From Trichodelitschia bisporula (lineage: Eukaryota; Ascomycota; Dothideomycetes; Phaeotrichales; Phaeotrichaceae), in contig ML996699.1 in the NCBI GenBank assembly GCA_010356995.1, positions 819,646 through 883,645 of the forward strand: 64,000 nt of DNA, in the 5' to 3' direction. The notes beneath the pieces were generated by a model. The model searched no databases and was not told the origin of the DNA. It worked only from the letters and a program-made list of their open reading frames with translations. Positions 31,403 through 42,456 of this stretch are shown here, piece after piece (within the stretch, counting starts at the first letter, position 1; each line of letters starts with the position of its first letter). The position numbers and the translations under genes are program-made.

Positions 31403-34400
31403 TGTGGATGACAGTGTTGAGTGGAGAGGTGTGTGTGGTGGGATGGTGTGCTTGGGAGCAGTAGCGAAGGGTTGTTAAGTAGAGATGGTGCGGTGCCAGG
31501 CGTGGTGATATGGAGAAGGAATGATGTGGTGAGTGGATTGAGTGGGGAAGAGAGGAGGAAGGACGGAGGCTTTTATAATTCTCTTCGCAGGTAGCTTTGG
31601 TAAGACAGGCAGCAGACTCCCCAAAGCGGTAAAAGGGAAAGCTTGGTGATGTAAAAGGGTTGTTGGTGCACAAAGGGTGTGTGGTGTCGTATGCCCTCCT
31701 CTCCTCAACGCGGCATGCCGAAATCTTTATAGAGCAAGACGACGCATAGCCCGTTGCTGCCGAACGCCCAAGGACCGGGGGCATGCATGGGTGACAAGGG
31801 ACATGGTACCAGGGTCGGGAATAGTTGGGTGGGCGGCGTAGGCGCAGTAGGCAGCGGTCTCTTGGAATCCTCCTTCTCACCCTTTCTTGCCCTACTCCTC
31901 ATTATTGTCAGTCCTGCCTCTTTCGCCCAGCCCACACTCTCCATACCCTTCCCCCCTCGTCCCATTTCGCCCCCTCCCCCATCTCTCTGACCATCGCCGG
32001 ACACCCCCCCCCCCCCCAGTCGCTCAAAAAGAGCCTGGGGGCCTGGATCAGAGCCAAAGACCTGCGACCAGCAGGCTCCAAGGCCAAGACTCCCAGGCTG
32101 CTGCTGCTGCTGCTGCGGCACTGTCTGCCGATTTCAGCCATCAGAGGTGCAGCAGCCGATGACCTTCTGCCTCCGTTGACTGCTCAATGCAGCTCATCGG
32201 ACGCCGCGCCCTGTAGGGCGCTAACGATTTCTCTGCCGCGCGCGCATGACGGCCGACACCGATGAAGCCGAAGTGAGGACCGAGGAGTCAGAGTGGTGTC
32301 CATGTCGCCGGAGAAGGATTGGGTGTGGGTGGAGGAATTGGCGGGAGTGTGAGGACGCGCGGCTAACGTGGTGTTTCGGCGACGGTTAGAAATCTCTGCT
32401 TACCGTTTTTTTCTTACTGCGAATCTGGGTATCTGGCTTCGCACTGCCTACTGGCCTTGCTTGCCTGTTCTAATTGCGGGGAGCTTTCGGCCAACCAGCG
32501 TCTTCGAATTGCACTTTAGGTCGTCGTGGAAGCAGGAACGACCATCTATCGCCAACATCATTTGGTAGCCAGAAATACTTTAGGAAGTAGAGCTGATCTT
32601 CTATATCTAGTATCGCTTGCAGTCCCTCCATGATGCCTCTCCCACTGCCTGTAATCGAGTGGAAGTGTAAAGTTGCCGAGGAGGGTACGCATCCCCCGAG
32701 CTGATAAGGCGAGATCCAGGAAGTCGTCTGAGGGGGTCAGCGGTCGTAGGGCAATGAGAAGATATCTTCTCATGGCCCTACGATCTGACGCGCCACGAGG
32801 ACACCATCCATAATGCAAACAAGCAGAAGGCTCACACCGTACCTTCTTCACAGCATTTGTGTGGCGACTCACATCATACGGCTTAATTATGATTCTCTCA
32901 GCAAATGCGTTGTTTTCGGACGTTGGAGCTACTCGTAGGCGCAGCGATAGCGACTCGATTTAGCAATTGCGATGCTCACTCAAGATGGGATTGGTTGGGA
33001 CGAGGCTAGCTCTTACACCTATCGGCGACGATTATAACTCGAGTTTCATTTGTCAGTTTCGCCAAGTTATGTAATATACCGATTACTTTCCACAGTCGGG
33101 TCAAGGGCGTTTGGGAATGGCGCGCGAATGACGCTTTTAGGAACAACTGCGAGATGCCGGAAGAGCGAGCCTGGCGATGCGGGCAAGCGTGAGGACAACT
33201 GACAGTCTGCGAGTATCCTGAGTTTCGCAATTGGCCGCCGGCAGGCTGGATTGGGCATCGTACCGTAACACACCGCACCATCCTCTTCCCACTTCCCATG
33301 CCACCTTTAACTTCAACACCTCTCGTACAGCAGCCAGCCCAGTCATCCCCGCGATGTTCCCATTCAGTGCACCTGCCAGCATACCCTCCCCTAGCTACAG
33401 CCACACCTAGCCCGTCACTGCACCGCCATTCTCAATCCCCGCGCAATCTCCATAAGCACAGCCGCAACAACCCTCGCGCCTCCACCATTGCCCACACCCC
33501 CGGACGCACCACCGTAATCTTCCTTGCTCGGATCCAAATCCCCATTCCCCAATCCATCTGCCACTCTGGGCGTTACGCGATGCGCCCGCGCGTTTTTGCG
33601 ATGGATTTTGCGACCCCACGGCCGGCGTGTCGCGACAAGCGCTCGCAACCCAGTACCTTACAGTAGAATCGTAGATAGACAGAATACTATTCTCGTCGTT
33701 CGCGCATAGCAATCCCAAACCCCACCCGTCACACCTCGCGCCTCGCGTCTATTACCACCCCGTCGCACCCATAGTACCTCGTCCTGCGACGCTATCACCA
33801 AACACACGCGCGCTGCCCCTCCCCCGCGCTTCTGCACGTCCTCCCGCCCCTGCCCCACTCCACACTCGCCGCCTCAGCACGCATTGCCAAATCGAACTCA
33901 CCGGCGCCGCCCAGCCTGCGCGGTGATCATCATGACCCCACTCTCGGCACGGCTGCATGGGCCCGATGACGGACGGCCGTCATCGTCATCGTGGCGGCGC
34001 TGATGTGTGCATCGTGGATTGCCCGTTTGGGCGCGACGTGGCTGTGGTACTTCGTGATGGCAGTTGAGCCGCACAAGTGGTCATCGTGACCGCGTTGTCG
34101 CGCAATGGGTGAGACGCCGTCGGGTACCGGTATAGTACCACGGGGACTTGGGCATTGAGCCCATCTTCGGTCAGATGCTTCTCGATGATGCCATGGGAAC
34201 AGTCTCGCGCCCATCCGCAACTGCCTTGTGTACCTTGCGACATCGCGGTGTCTGCCTGCCGGCCGCCGCTCGGCACATCAACCGCACCGTACTTTCTTTT
34301 TCTTGCGTGCAGGCGATGATTCAGACGCCTGGCGCACGGGCCCCACGGGCCGATAGGGTACGGAACGGTAAGACGGGGGCGCAGACGTGACTCCCTCCCC

Positions 34401-35499
34401 CACTTCGCATGAACGCCAACATCCAGCACTCCGGGAATGCGGAAAATGCGCCCTAGCCGTGCTGCGACTGGAGAATGGAGGCTAAGGGAAGGGGATGGCT
34501 TGAGTCACCCCGCGATGCCGAGAGAACCTGTCGCGGAATTGACGAATTGACACTTGTGCCGCGCCTTAGGGCGGGGTGTGTGACTGCGGGTGGGTGTGCG
34601 ACCTGCAGCGTGCCGGCTGATGGGGATGACTGTGCGGTGCATTGTCGAGTCAAAGGCGGAGTTGGCGGGGTGCTGCGAGAGGTCAAGAGGGCAGTGGTTC
34701 CCACCCTCTTTGGAGATTCTCTGCTCTTCGGATTATTTCGCACTTTCTGGATTCGGGCTATTGACGAACGTCGCCTTTGGCACCGCGGTATTCCGCGTGT
34801 CTACCTTACCCTAACCTTAGTTCCGTTTTGTTGAATGGCAGCCTGGAGTCCCAATTGCCGTTTTGGGCATTCTGGTCGGAGGGTCGTTGACGTCGAGGCG
34901 GTCGGGGTTAATGGGCACTCAACGTGTTCTCTGTGATGCTGGCTAACAAGAGCATCGGGCTTCCAGTTTGCAACGTTGTCGACCATCACATTGTAGCCTT
35001 GAGCATTCGGAATCCAGGTGCCGAAGTCCCTCGCTTGTCTTGACGTATGTCAGATTCCCCACACTTTGATGGTGAGCTATGAAGCGGGGTAATACCGTAG
35101 ACTGTTGGCTACCCAGTTCGATAGGAAACCGTCATTGGAATTGCGTTGACTTTACCATTGAACCCTTTGATCGTGTCTCTGTGAGGCGTTCAGTGTTAAT
35201 GTCGTCGGCTTAGCGATGCCAAGCATACTGATATCACCACCACAAGTACCTTCGTGATGAAGAGCAATGCAAAGAAAAAACGGGCCAAACACCGCCTTTA
35301 CAGTTCCCCGCAATGAATAGCCTCTCACAGTGCTCCCAAGTCCAACATTACTGAATGCAATGCTCTGCCCCGCTCGAAATGGTTCGACTCCACGGTGGCG
35401 TGACATCATCTCCCCCGCAAATCCATGGAGATATAACCGTGGGAGACGGCGTCAGTAACCTGTCAGTATGCCATCATACGGTACGTACTACGTAGCAAA
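31403..35499. other. Four-kilobase gene-free tract
   Basis: No supportable gene. It contains a run of 14 C at 32004-32017, a short CTG repeat near 32100, the 40-bp palindrome at 32744-32783, and TACCGTA words at 33261, 35093 and 35477. The last 100 bases are the promoter of the alcohol dehydrogenase gene. Confidence 0.45.
32744..32783. repeat. 40-bp near-perfect palindrome
   Basis: Arms of 20 bases (TCGTAGGGCAATGAGAAGAT and its mirror) meet with no spacer at GAT|ATC, with one mismatched pair. No gene lies within 1 kb. It could be a protein binding site, a cruciform-forming sequence or the relic of a small hairpin element. Confidence 0.85.
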
Positions 35500-36756
35500 A
35501 TGCTTCCTCTCCGCATCCTCCGCAGATCAGCTCTCCGCCCCTTCCATAGCACCCCAACATGCCGCCCCACCCCCTTCCGGTTCATCAACATGCGCGCCCT
35601 CGTCTACAACGGCCCGAGCCAACTGGCTCTAGAAGAGCGTCCCAAACCCCAGATCGAGCATACAAGCGACGCAATCATCAAACTTGACTACACCACAATC
35701 TGCGGCACAGACCTGCACATCCTCAAGGGCGACGTGCCTGAAGTAACCAAGGGGCGGATCCTAGGCCACGAGGGCGTCGGCACCATCGTCGAGGTCGGGT
35801 CGGGGGTGACTTCGCACGCCGTCGGCGACCAAGTGCTCATTTCGTGCATCAGCGCTTGTGGCGCTTGCACCTACTGCCGCCGGAATATGTACTCGCACTG
35901 CACGACCGGCGGCTGGGTGCTGGGGCACACCATCGACGGCACGCAGGCGGAGTACGTGCGCATCCCGCACGTCGCGACAAGCACGTACAAGGTGCCCAGG
36001 GGCGTGGACCCGCAAGCCCTGGTCATGCTGAGCGACATCTTCCCCACGGCGTACGAGATGGGCGTGCTGAGCAGCAAAGTACTGCCGGGATCGACAGTGG
36101 TAATTGTGGGTGCTGGGCCGGTGGGTTTGGCGGCTTTGGTTACGGCGAAACTGTATTCGCCAAGTTGGGTGTTGGTGGTGGACCCGGATGAGAATCGGCT
36201 GGAGGTTGCGAGGGAGTGGGGGGCGGTGGATGCGTGTACGCCTGCGGAGGCGGTTGGGAAGGTTAGGGAGTTGACGGAGGGAGTGGGGGCGGATTGTGTG
36301 ATTGAGTGTGTGGGGATTCCGGAGACGTTTGAGCAGTGCCAGGAGTTGGTGGCGCCTGGGGGGGTTGTTGCGTGAGTATTCTCTCATGGGAGATGGGGTG
36401 AGGCTGACGGTGTAGGAATGTGGGTGTGCATGGCACGAAGGCAGATCTCCAGTTACAGAAACTGTGGGCGTCGAATATCTGTGGGCATTTTTCTTCGGGT
36501 TGATGATGTCGCAGTGCTGACTGTTTAGCGATCACCATGGGTCTCGTGGATACAGTTTCGACGCCGACGCTCCTAAGGCTACTGGGCAGCGGGAAGCTGG
36601 CGGCGGACAAGATGATTACGCATCGTGAGTTGCTCCGCTCCACTTAGTTCAATGCTGACACATATAGGCTTCAAGTTTGCGGACATGGAGAAGGCGTACG
36701 GGACGTTTGGGGCTGCGGCAAAGGAAAAGGCGCTCAAGGTACTGGTGGAGATGTGA
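35500..36756 (+). CDS. Zinc-dependent alcohol dehydrogenase
   Basis: Four exons (35500-36371, 36416-36480, 36529-36624, 36668-36756; introns 43-48 nt) give 373 residues of the medium-chain dehydrogenase family. Seen: catalytic zinc Cys in ICGTDLH, GHEGVG, the four-Cys structural zinc loop CGACTYCRRNMYSHC, the Rossmann motif VIVGAGPVGL and the acid VVDPDENR after the second strand, which favours NAD(H). TITMG-type and FKFADMEKAYGTF strings close the protein. The loop order resembles bacterial-type short Zn-ADHs more than yeast Adh1, so the substrate is open. The first 30 residues are rich in Arg and Ser with no acids (LPLRILRRSALRPFHST), a likely mitochondrial presequence; MRALVYNG at 35590 is the alternative cytosolic start. 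Confidence 0.9.
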
Positions 36757-37326
36757 AGGGTTTATTGGATACGGGGTAATCGTAATGAGCATTTCTACCG
36801 AGCTTTGACGAGAAACTGCATTCTTTCATCTTTGGCTTGTGTTCAACGGGACGGCCTCCTCGTCGCCGTCCTCTTTATGCAGCGGCTCGTGATGCTTTCC
36901 GTACGAATCCACAACGCTTCAGCCTGTTGTTTCGTCACCCAGATGTTTGAGGAAGTAACGATCCGCAAGGCTTGAACACGGTTAGGCAAATTACGTCATA
37001 CAGTCCACGCCGGTCACAACTGCCTGTCGCTCCTCCCCCCTCTCCGCACTTTGATGGAGCAGGTGCGACGGGTGCAATGGCCTGATATCGTCCACCGGCG
37101 CACTGACTTCGGATAAGTGCTGCAACCCTTTCCTTTCTTCCTATCGACGACGCCGTCTTCTTACTTTCAATCTCATCACTCAATGCCACCCATCAGCATC
37201 ATCTATCAACGTCATCCTTCACTGAGTTTATATTGTCACTACAACGAAAACAGTGTACATTGTCCTTCAATTCCCGGCGTACAGTACGCCAAATGAGATC
37301 ATTCAAGTGTGGCATGAGCGCTTTGT
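36757..37326. other. Intergenic tract
   Basis: Nothing recognisable as a gene. Words such as CATCAGCATCATC and CATCAACGTCATCC near 37190-37220 recur near 37895-37920, linking it to the retroelement relic that follows. Confidence 0.4.
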
Positions 37327-38205
37327 GATAGCTCGAACAACACCCACATCTGCCACTCAACCACATCTGACCTGTGTTTTGATGCCATCAGCGCCAGCTC
37401 GTGTTTGGCCGTTTTGCTCTCTCCTCAACAAGGTCTCACCCTCCACCCTGTTTTCTCACTATGGCTGACGACAAGTATTGGAGGTGCAACGGTGCAAAAT
37501 ATATCCGACTTGGGGCAAAAAGGACCACGTGGGCTACATGAAAAGCCCAAATCACCAATTCCGTCCGGCAAGAAGGACTCCTCTCGATTGCAAACCGATG
37601 GACCTCGCCCCGAACTGCCCGAGAATACAGTACCCTCCGCCACCAAGACCACCAAAAAGCAACAAACCGAATGAGACAAGAAGGATCGGGAGGCCTTTGG
37701 GATTTTGGCCACCGCAATTGCATCATCGCTTCAGACAACTATTGTCAACTACGACACCAGCGCAACTATGATGGACTGCCTTCAGCGAAAGCTTGATGAT
37801 AGCTCGAACAACACACACATCTGCCACTCAACCACATCTGACTTGTGTTTTTACCCTGGTCAGTTGGAGACGGGGAATGATGGCCGCCTATATCATCCAT
37901 CAACATCACCTCTGAGCATCAGCTCGTACGAGTCCGGTCAGGTCCCCTTGTGAGATACGTTCCTGCCCGCAGTGGTCTGGGCGCTGAACACGCGAGTGTT
38001 GAGGGTGGAAGGGTTCACGCCATCCGAACCGCTGTTGGGGTACAACCCAGTCGTCGACTTCGTCGACCTGGGCTTGGACGAGGTCTTGAGACGCAGTGCA
38101 ATTGACCAAGAGCTGCACGATTCCGACGCGCCAGCCTTCGCAGGGACTGTGGACACAGCAGCCTTAACCACTGCAAATAAATCCCCCGCGGAGACACTGC
38201 TGTAA
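37327..38205 (+). mobile_element. Relic of LTR retrotransposon(s), Ty1/copia-type gag and integrase-like pieces
   Basis: A fossil. Around 37400-37850 the protein traces (WDKK-like DKKDREAFGILATAI, then IVNYDTSATM and CLQRKLDDSSNN) fit the central gag region of Ty1/copia elements. At about 37972-38110 a second trace (ALNTRVLRVEGFTPSE, then LLGYNP) resembles the late part of a retroelement integrase. A near-identical 54-base direct repeat stands at about 37327-37382 and 37797-37852. The element is clearly broken, with several interruptions and most of its length missing. It looks old. No intact LTR pair was found. Confidence 0.5.
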
Positions 38206-39373
38206 ATCGGAATCGGGCCCGTACTGCTCGCCGCTGCTGTGGCGGCACGTTGGCAGAGGCCGGCGCATCGGGCACGACATCGACGGGGGCGCGCGGGAAG
38301 TCTAGGCGTGCAGTCTTCAGAGCATCCCACTCCGGCTTATTATCACGTTCGCCTGTCTTGTATCCGACGTTTCTGTCTTTATAAAAGACTATCCAGCGGT
38401 CCAGGGACCTCTACGAGCTATGGCAACAACACCCCTCCCAGACTAGGGGGGAGGCTCCTGCCAGGCGCCGGGTCGCCACCCAGGGCTCCTGTCAGAGCTC
38501 TGGGGGAGATGGGGGATTTAGGTCCTTCGTCTCTCGCCCTCCTCCTCTCCTCAACTTTGCAATCCCCAGTTTCGGATCAACACCTTGAGGGTTCGTGACG
38601 TCAGCCACCATTGTTGCCCGTTAGCGACTGCCCCTTCATCAGCAAATGCCACCGTGTCCATAACGCGTAAATCCCGTTCACTCCACGTTGCTGGTCGAGC
38701 AGCTCATGAGCAGAATCGACTTCCACCTGCAATTTTCAGCTTTTGTAATGTATTCGTTCCGGCGGACTTGAGCAGCGCGCTGACTCCCCGAGCCCATCCC
38801 CACACTTATTCCGAACTTCCTTTGGGATGTTGGCGGGATCTCACCTCTGCATCCAGCATCCAGAGCAGACGGTCGCGACGTACGAACACGCAACCTGGAT
38901 TTGGGGTCTCCTCCGGATGGGTCTTCCAGCGGGCATTCATCTCACCTTTTCAACACCTAAGGATGTCCACCAACCGATCATGCTTCGTGCCGCACGGTAC
39001 CCGACATCTACCGAGGCGCTGCTCCTCGCAAACCCGGGTCCCTCTCCATGTTTCCGGGGTGTGCTAATGGAGCGGTGGGCGTGGGGCCGCTTGGGGTTCT
39101 GGATTCCCGATACAACCTTACGTCATATTGGGATTTCGGTTGGGACGAAGTAGCATCGACTCGGTATGCTGCAGCTCATGGAGCATCTTTGGTGGGACTC
39201 ATGGAAAACCTTGGGTGCAAACTACGGCGAACATGGCATGCGGCATACCCAGCGAGCTTTGAAACAGATCTTTGACGCGGTGGAAGTGAAATCTGCACCT
39301 CGGTGGTCGACTCCTACTGGCCTCTACTTCTCCCCAAGGCCCCGGCTTCGCCTGGATACACTCAGCTTCTCGA
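38206..39373. other. Repeat-like gene-free stretch
   Basis: No gene. Mixed open frames without motifs; probably more decayed repeat sequence between the relics on each side. Confidence 0.35.
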
Positions 39374-39810
39374 TGTCGAGATTTGAGGTTACTGGAATTG
39401 TCCTGGGGGCATTACCGCTTGTGTTGACATGCCTCGACTATTATCGTGTCAGTTGTGAGCCGCTTTCGGAATGGTGGAATGTTGGGGCGCATTTCATCAA
39501 ATTCACCGACGACCAGCGTCACCAAGACATGATGTTCTGCAGCAACATCACTGAGCTGCTGCAGAGGCGATGAGAGAAGAGTGGAAGAATTTGTTGGAGA
39601 GAAGAAAAGGGATCACACCAGTTGATGCGTCTGCTGTGTTCTCACCTCCGGCCCCGTTGATTCCGGAAGATGCTATCAAGTGGATCAAAATTCTCACCAA
39701 GCTGGATATCATACGCCTAACCCTTCCAGAAATGAGGAAGAAGATCCCATGTAACACCGAATGGGTGGACAAGGTTCCCCAGATTTCAGTTCAACGCATC
39801 CACCGATGAA
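39374..39810 (+). pseudogene. Relic of a fungal DUF7580-like gene
   Basis: The trace MSRFEVTGIVLGALPLVL followed by a Tyr/Trp-rich helix matches the typical start of a large fungal family (SGxEVxGxVLGxIPLVIxxLxHY) often found with HeLo-like or DUF7580 regions. A further piece near 39570-39800 looks like the following helical part. It is a short, broken remnant with at least one interruption; the usual several-hundred-residue body is missing. Confidence 0.45.
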
Positions 39811-41387
39811 GCGATTATCACCTGCGGCAATTCTCTGGTCCACGAGGGACCCAGAGGTAGTCCGACTGCTGCCAGAGCCTCAGCCGATATTGGTATGTGG
39901 GTCATCGAAAGGAGTGCGAACTTCGAGGAGGAGTTGCCCTCCTGGTCCCGCACCTTACGCAGTCAATCAACACCACTCGTTCTCTTTCACCATGCGCTAC
40001 AGTGCATGATGCTCCGCCTTCCGGACCCTTGATGTGGATAACAGCCACACCGGCACCCGATAGGGTATGGACGAGCCTCACAAAAGACTGGCGGCAATGC
40101 TCAAGTTGGGAGCCAAGGACTCTATTGCCTGGGTGCAAGACAGCATGTTAGGCTAGAAGGTGCCCATGATGGCAGGAAAGGGCACATGGACCACTGCATG
40201 TATTTTAGTTTGGCTTCGCCTCTCTCTCTTTTCGTCACTTCGTCCGCTATCACAATCTTTCACTTCACGCCTTAACCATTGCAAGTGTCAAGATTATGCC
40301 TCCATTAACACATTCCATGTTGCACCAGCGGCAAGCAGGTGAAGCTGACTGGGAGTGCGACGAGGACCTCAAAGGCCTGTATACAGACAAAATCATGTAG
40401 ACAAGTTCCGCGCGCACTGATATGCACACAAAACAGAGATGGGCGTGCTTCGCTTCGCAGAAACCCTCGAAGAGCTAATTGCAAGATTCCGCAAGCTTAT
40501 CGCGCCGCTGAGGATGACAGAGGAATACCGCACCATGTATTTCAGACGCCTGGTAGCAGCACGATCTCTTGAGGGCTTTCCTTGCCTGGGGCACGGGATC
40601 GGAGAGCGAGCGAGTCGGAATTACTCGGTCATACAAGTCCAACATACTGCCTAATGAGTCGGGATCACGACTGTACCGCCGCGGAAGCTCTGGCCTGGAG
40701 AGAGGGTGTTCACCGACAGAGCGTCCGACCTGGGTCTAAGCTTCTGCGTAGAGGTGGGACGCTTATTGCGAAGTGTCTGAAGATGCCCGGCAATGGGGAT
40801 GCAGAGACCAGTCCATATCAGAGCAGCGGCTCACTTTCACGACGTCACACCACCGTCAATGGAGCGATTTCCCTCCGAGGATTGGCCTTTGATTAGCAGT
40901 AACGGTACCTGAACAATGCCCGCCATGACATTCAGCATCCCCACTCCAAACACCCACAGACGTAAAAACGCCAAGCAGCACCGCGCATACAAACCACCCC
41001 AGCCTCGTCGGGCGTAAAACGTTCACCTCACCTCATGCAATTAATCAACACACCAATCGGGCTCCCTCCAGCCCTAACCCAGGAACCATCCGCCCACCGC
41101 CTAGTCTAGACCCCCAACCCGCGACAAGGCGAAACACACACCCCCTCATCCCTTGGCAAGGCTTAACCTACCTGTTCCCCAGTATAAACCCACGAACCCT
41201 CAATCTCGCGCTAGCCCTCAATCTCGCCGTCCATGCCCCGCCACACTCACTCAATATCAACGAGTCTGCCCACCCTCTATCTGCGATGACCCCGCCAGGC
41301 CCACGAGGTCTTAACCCGCGTGGGTTCCCCCGCCGAACTTCTTGAACCACGCGACCTCCTCCGCCGTACATCTCACCACTCATCACA
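39811..41387. other. Gene-free stretch with possible further relics
   Basis: Around 40439-40560 a short trace (ETLEELIARFRKLIAPL) is reminiscent of a retroelement gag helix, not assignable. The last 400 bases are pyrimidine-rich and form the promoter of the next gene, with a TATAAAC string at about 41183. Confidence 0.4.
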
Positions 41388-42456
41388 ATGTCCTTCCAAT
41401 ACGGCTGGAGCCCATCGGGCCCACACTACGGCGGCGTCCCGGGCGTCCAACAACACCCGAACAGCTTCCAAATCGGCCCCAACGGGCGCCCCTTCAACAC
41501 AAACCCGCGCTTCAACACCGGCGGCTTCAACGCCTTCGGACAATATGCGCCTGGGGGATCCTTCGCGCAGAACGGCGGCGGGTGCTTCCTGGGCCCCGGC
41601 GGCTTCTGCACGTACTGGGACTGGGTGACGACGAACCGGTTCCGCATGGCTCATGGCGTGCTCATGGGCCTTGCGTTTGTGGTGTTCTTCCCGTTTGGCG
41701 CGATACTGGTGCGCATTTTGCCGGGCCCGCTTGCAGCATTCGCGCATGCTGGGGTGCAGCTTTTTGGGTTTTTGTTTGTGATTGTTGGTACTGGACTGGG
41801 TGTTTGGCTTTCGAGGAATATTTTCTGGCCGGGGTTTGATTCGGTTGGGCAGTATACGAACCACGCTCTCGTACGTCCCTTCCCTCCTCCCTTCAAACAC
41901 CCACTAACCCCGTTCGAAGCTCCAAAAATACCACCCCATAATCGGCCTCGTGGTCTTCGGCCTCCTCTGCTTCCAACCCTTCCTCGGTATCCTACACCAC
42001 ATCCTCTACCGCCGCCACGGCCGCCGCTCCGCCGGCTCCCATCTGCACATCTGGCTCGGGCGCATCGTCGTCACCATCGGGATCATAAACGGCGGTCTCG
42101 GGCTGCGTCTGGCTGGCAACACCTACGGCGGTCAAATCGCGTACGGCGTCGTCGCGGGCGTCATTTGGCTGGTGTGGATGATTGCGGCGGTTTTCGGGGA
42201 GTCGAAGCGGGCGCGTGAGGCTAGGGTGCCGAGGCATGGGCATGGGCATGGGGGTGGGCCGATGATGAGAGGGGGAGTTGGGGGGCCGATGGGTGGTGGT
42301 GGGATTGGGGGACCGGTGCATAACCAGGGCGCGTATGGGCCGACGCCGAAGAGGTTTACGCGGGGGAGCATTGATAGTGTCGATTTGCATGGGCAGGTGC
42401 CGCCGCCGCCGGCCCATCCGCCTGCGGGGGCGACGACGGCGGATAAATACGCTTAG
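41388..42456 (+). CDS. Cytochrome b561-like integral membrane protein
   Basis: Two exons (41388-41870, 41920-42456; 49-nt intron) give 339 residues. The N-terminal 85 residues are Gly/Asn/Pro-rich, with a Cys pair around GGCFLGPGGFC. About five transmembrane helices follow: MAHGVLMGLAFVVFFPFGAI, FAHAGVQLFGFLFVIVGTGL, HPIIGLVVFGLLCFQPFLGI, HIWLGRIVVTIGIINGGLGL and VVAGVIWLVWMIAAVF. The His residues at the helix starts (AHG, AHA, YHP, LHI) match the four haem ligands of the cytochrome b561/DOMON-associated family. The tail has a His/Gly-rich stretch (RHGHGHGGG) and a Pro-rich end. No DOMON domain is encoded here, so it probably passes electrons across the plasma membrane or an endomembrane with another partner. 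Confidence 0.82.
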
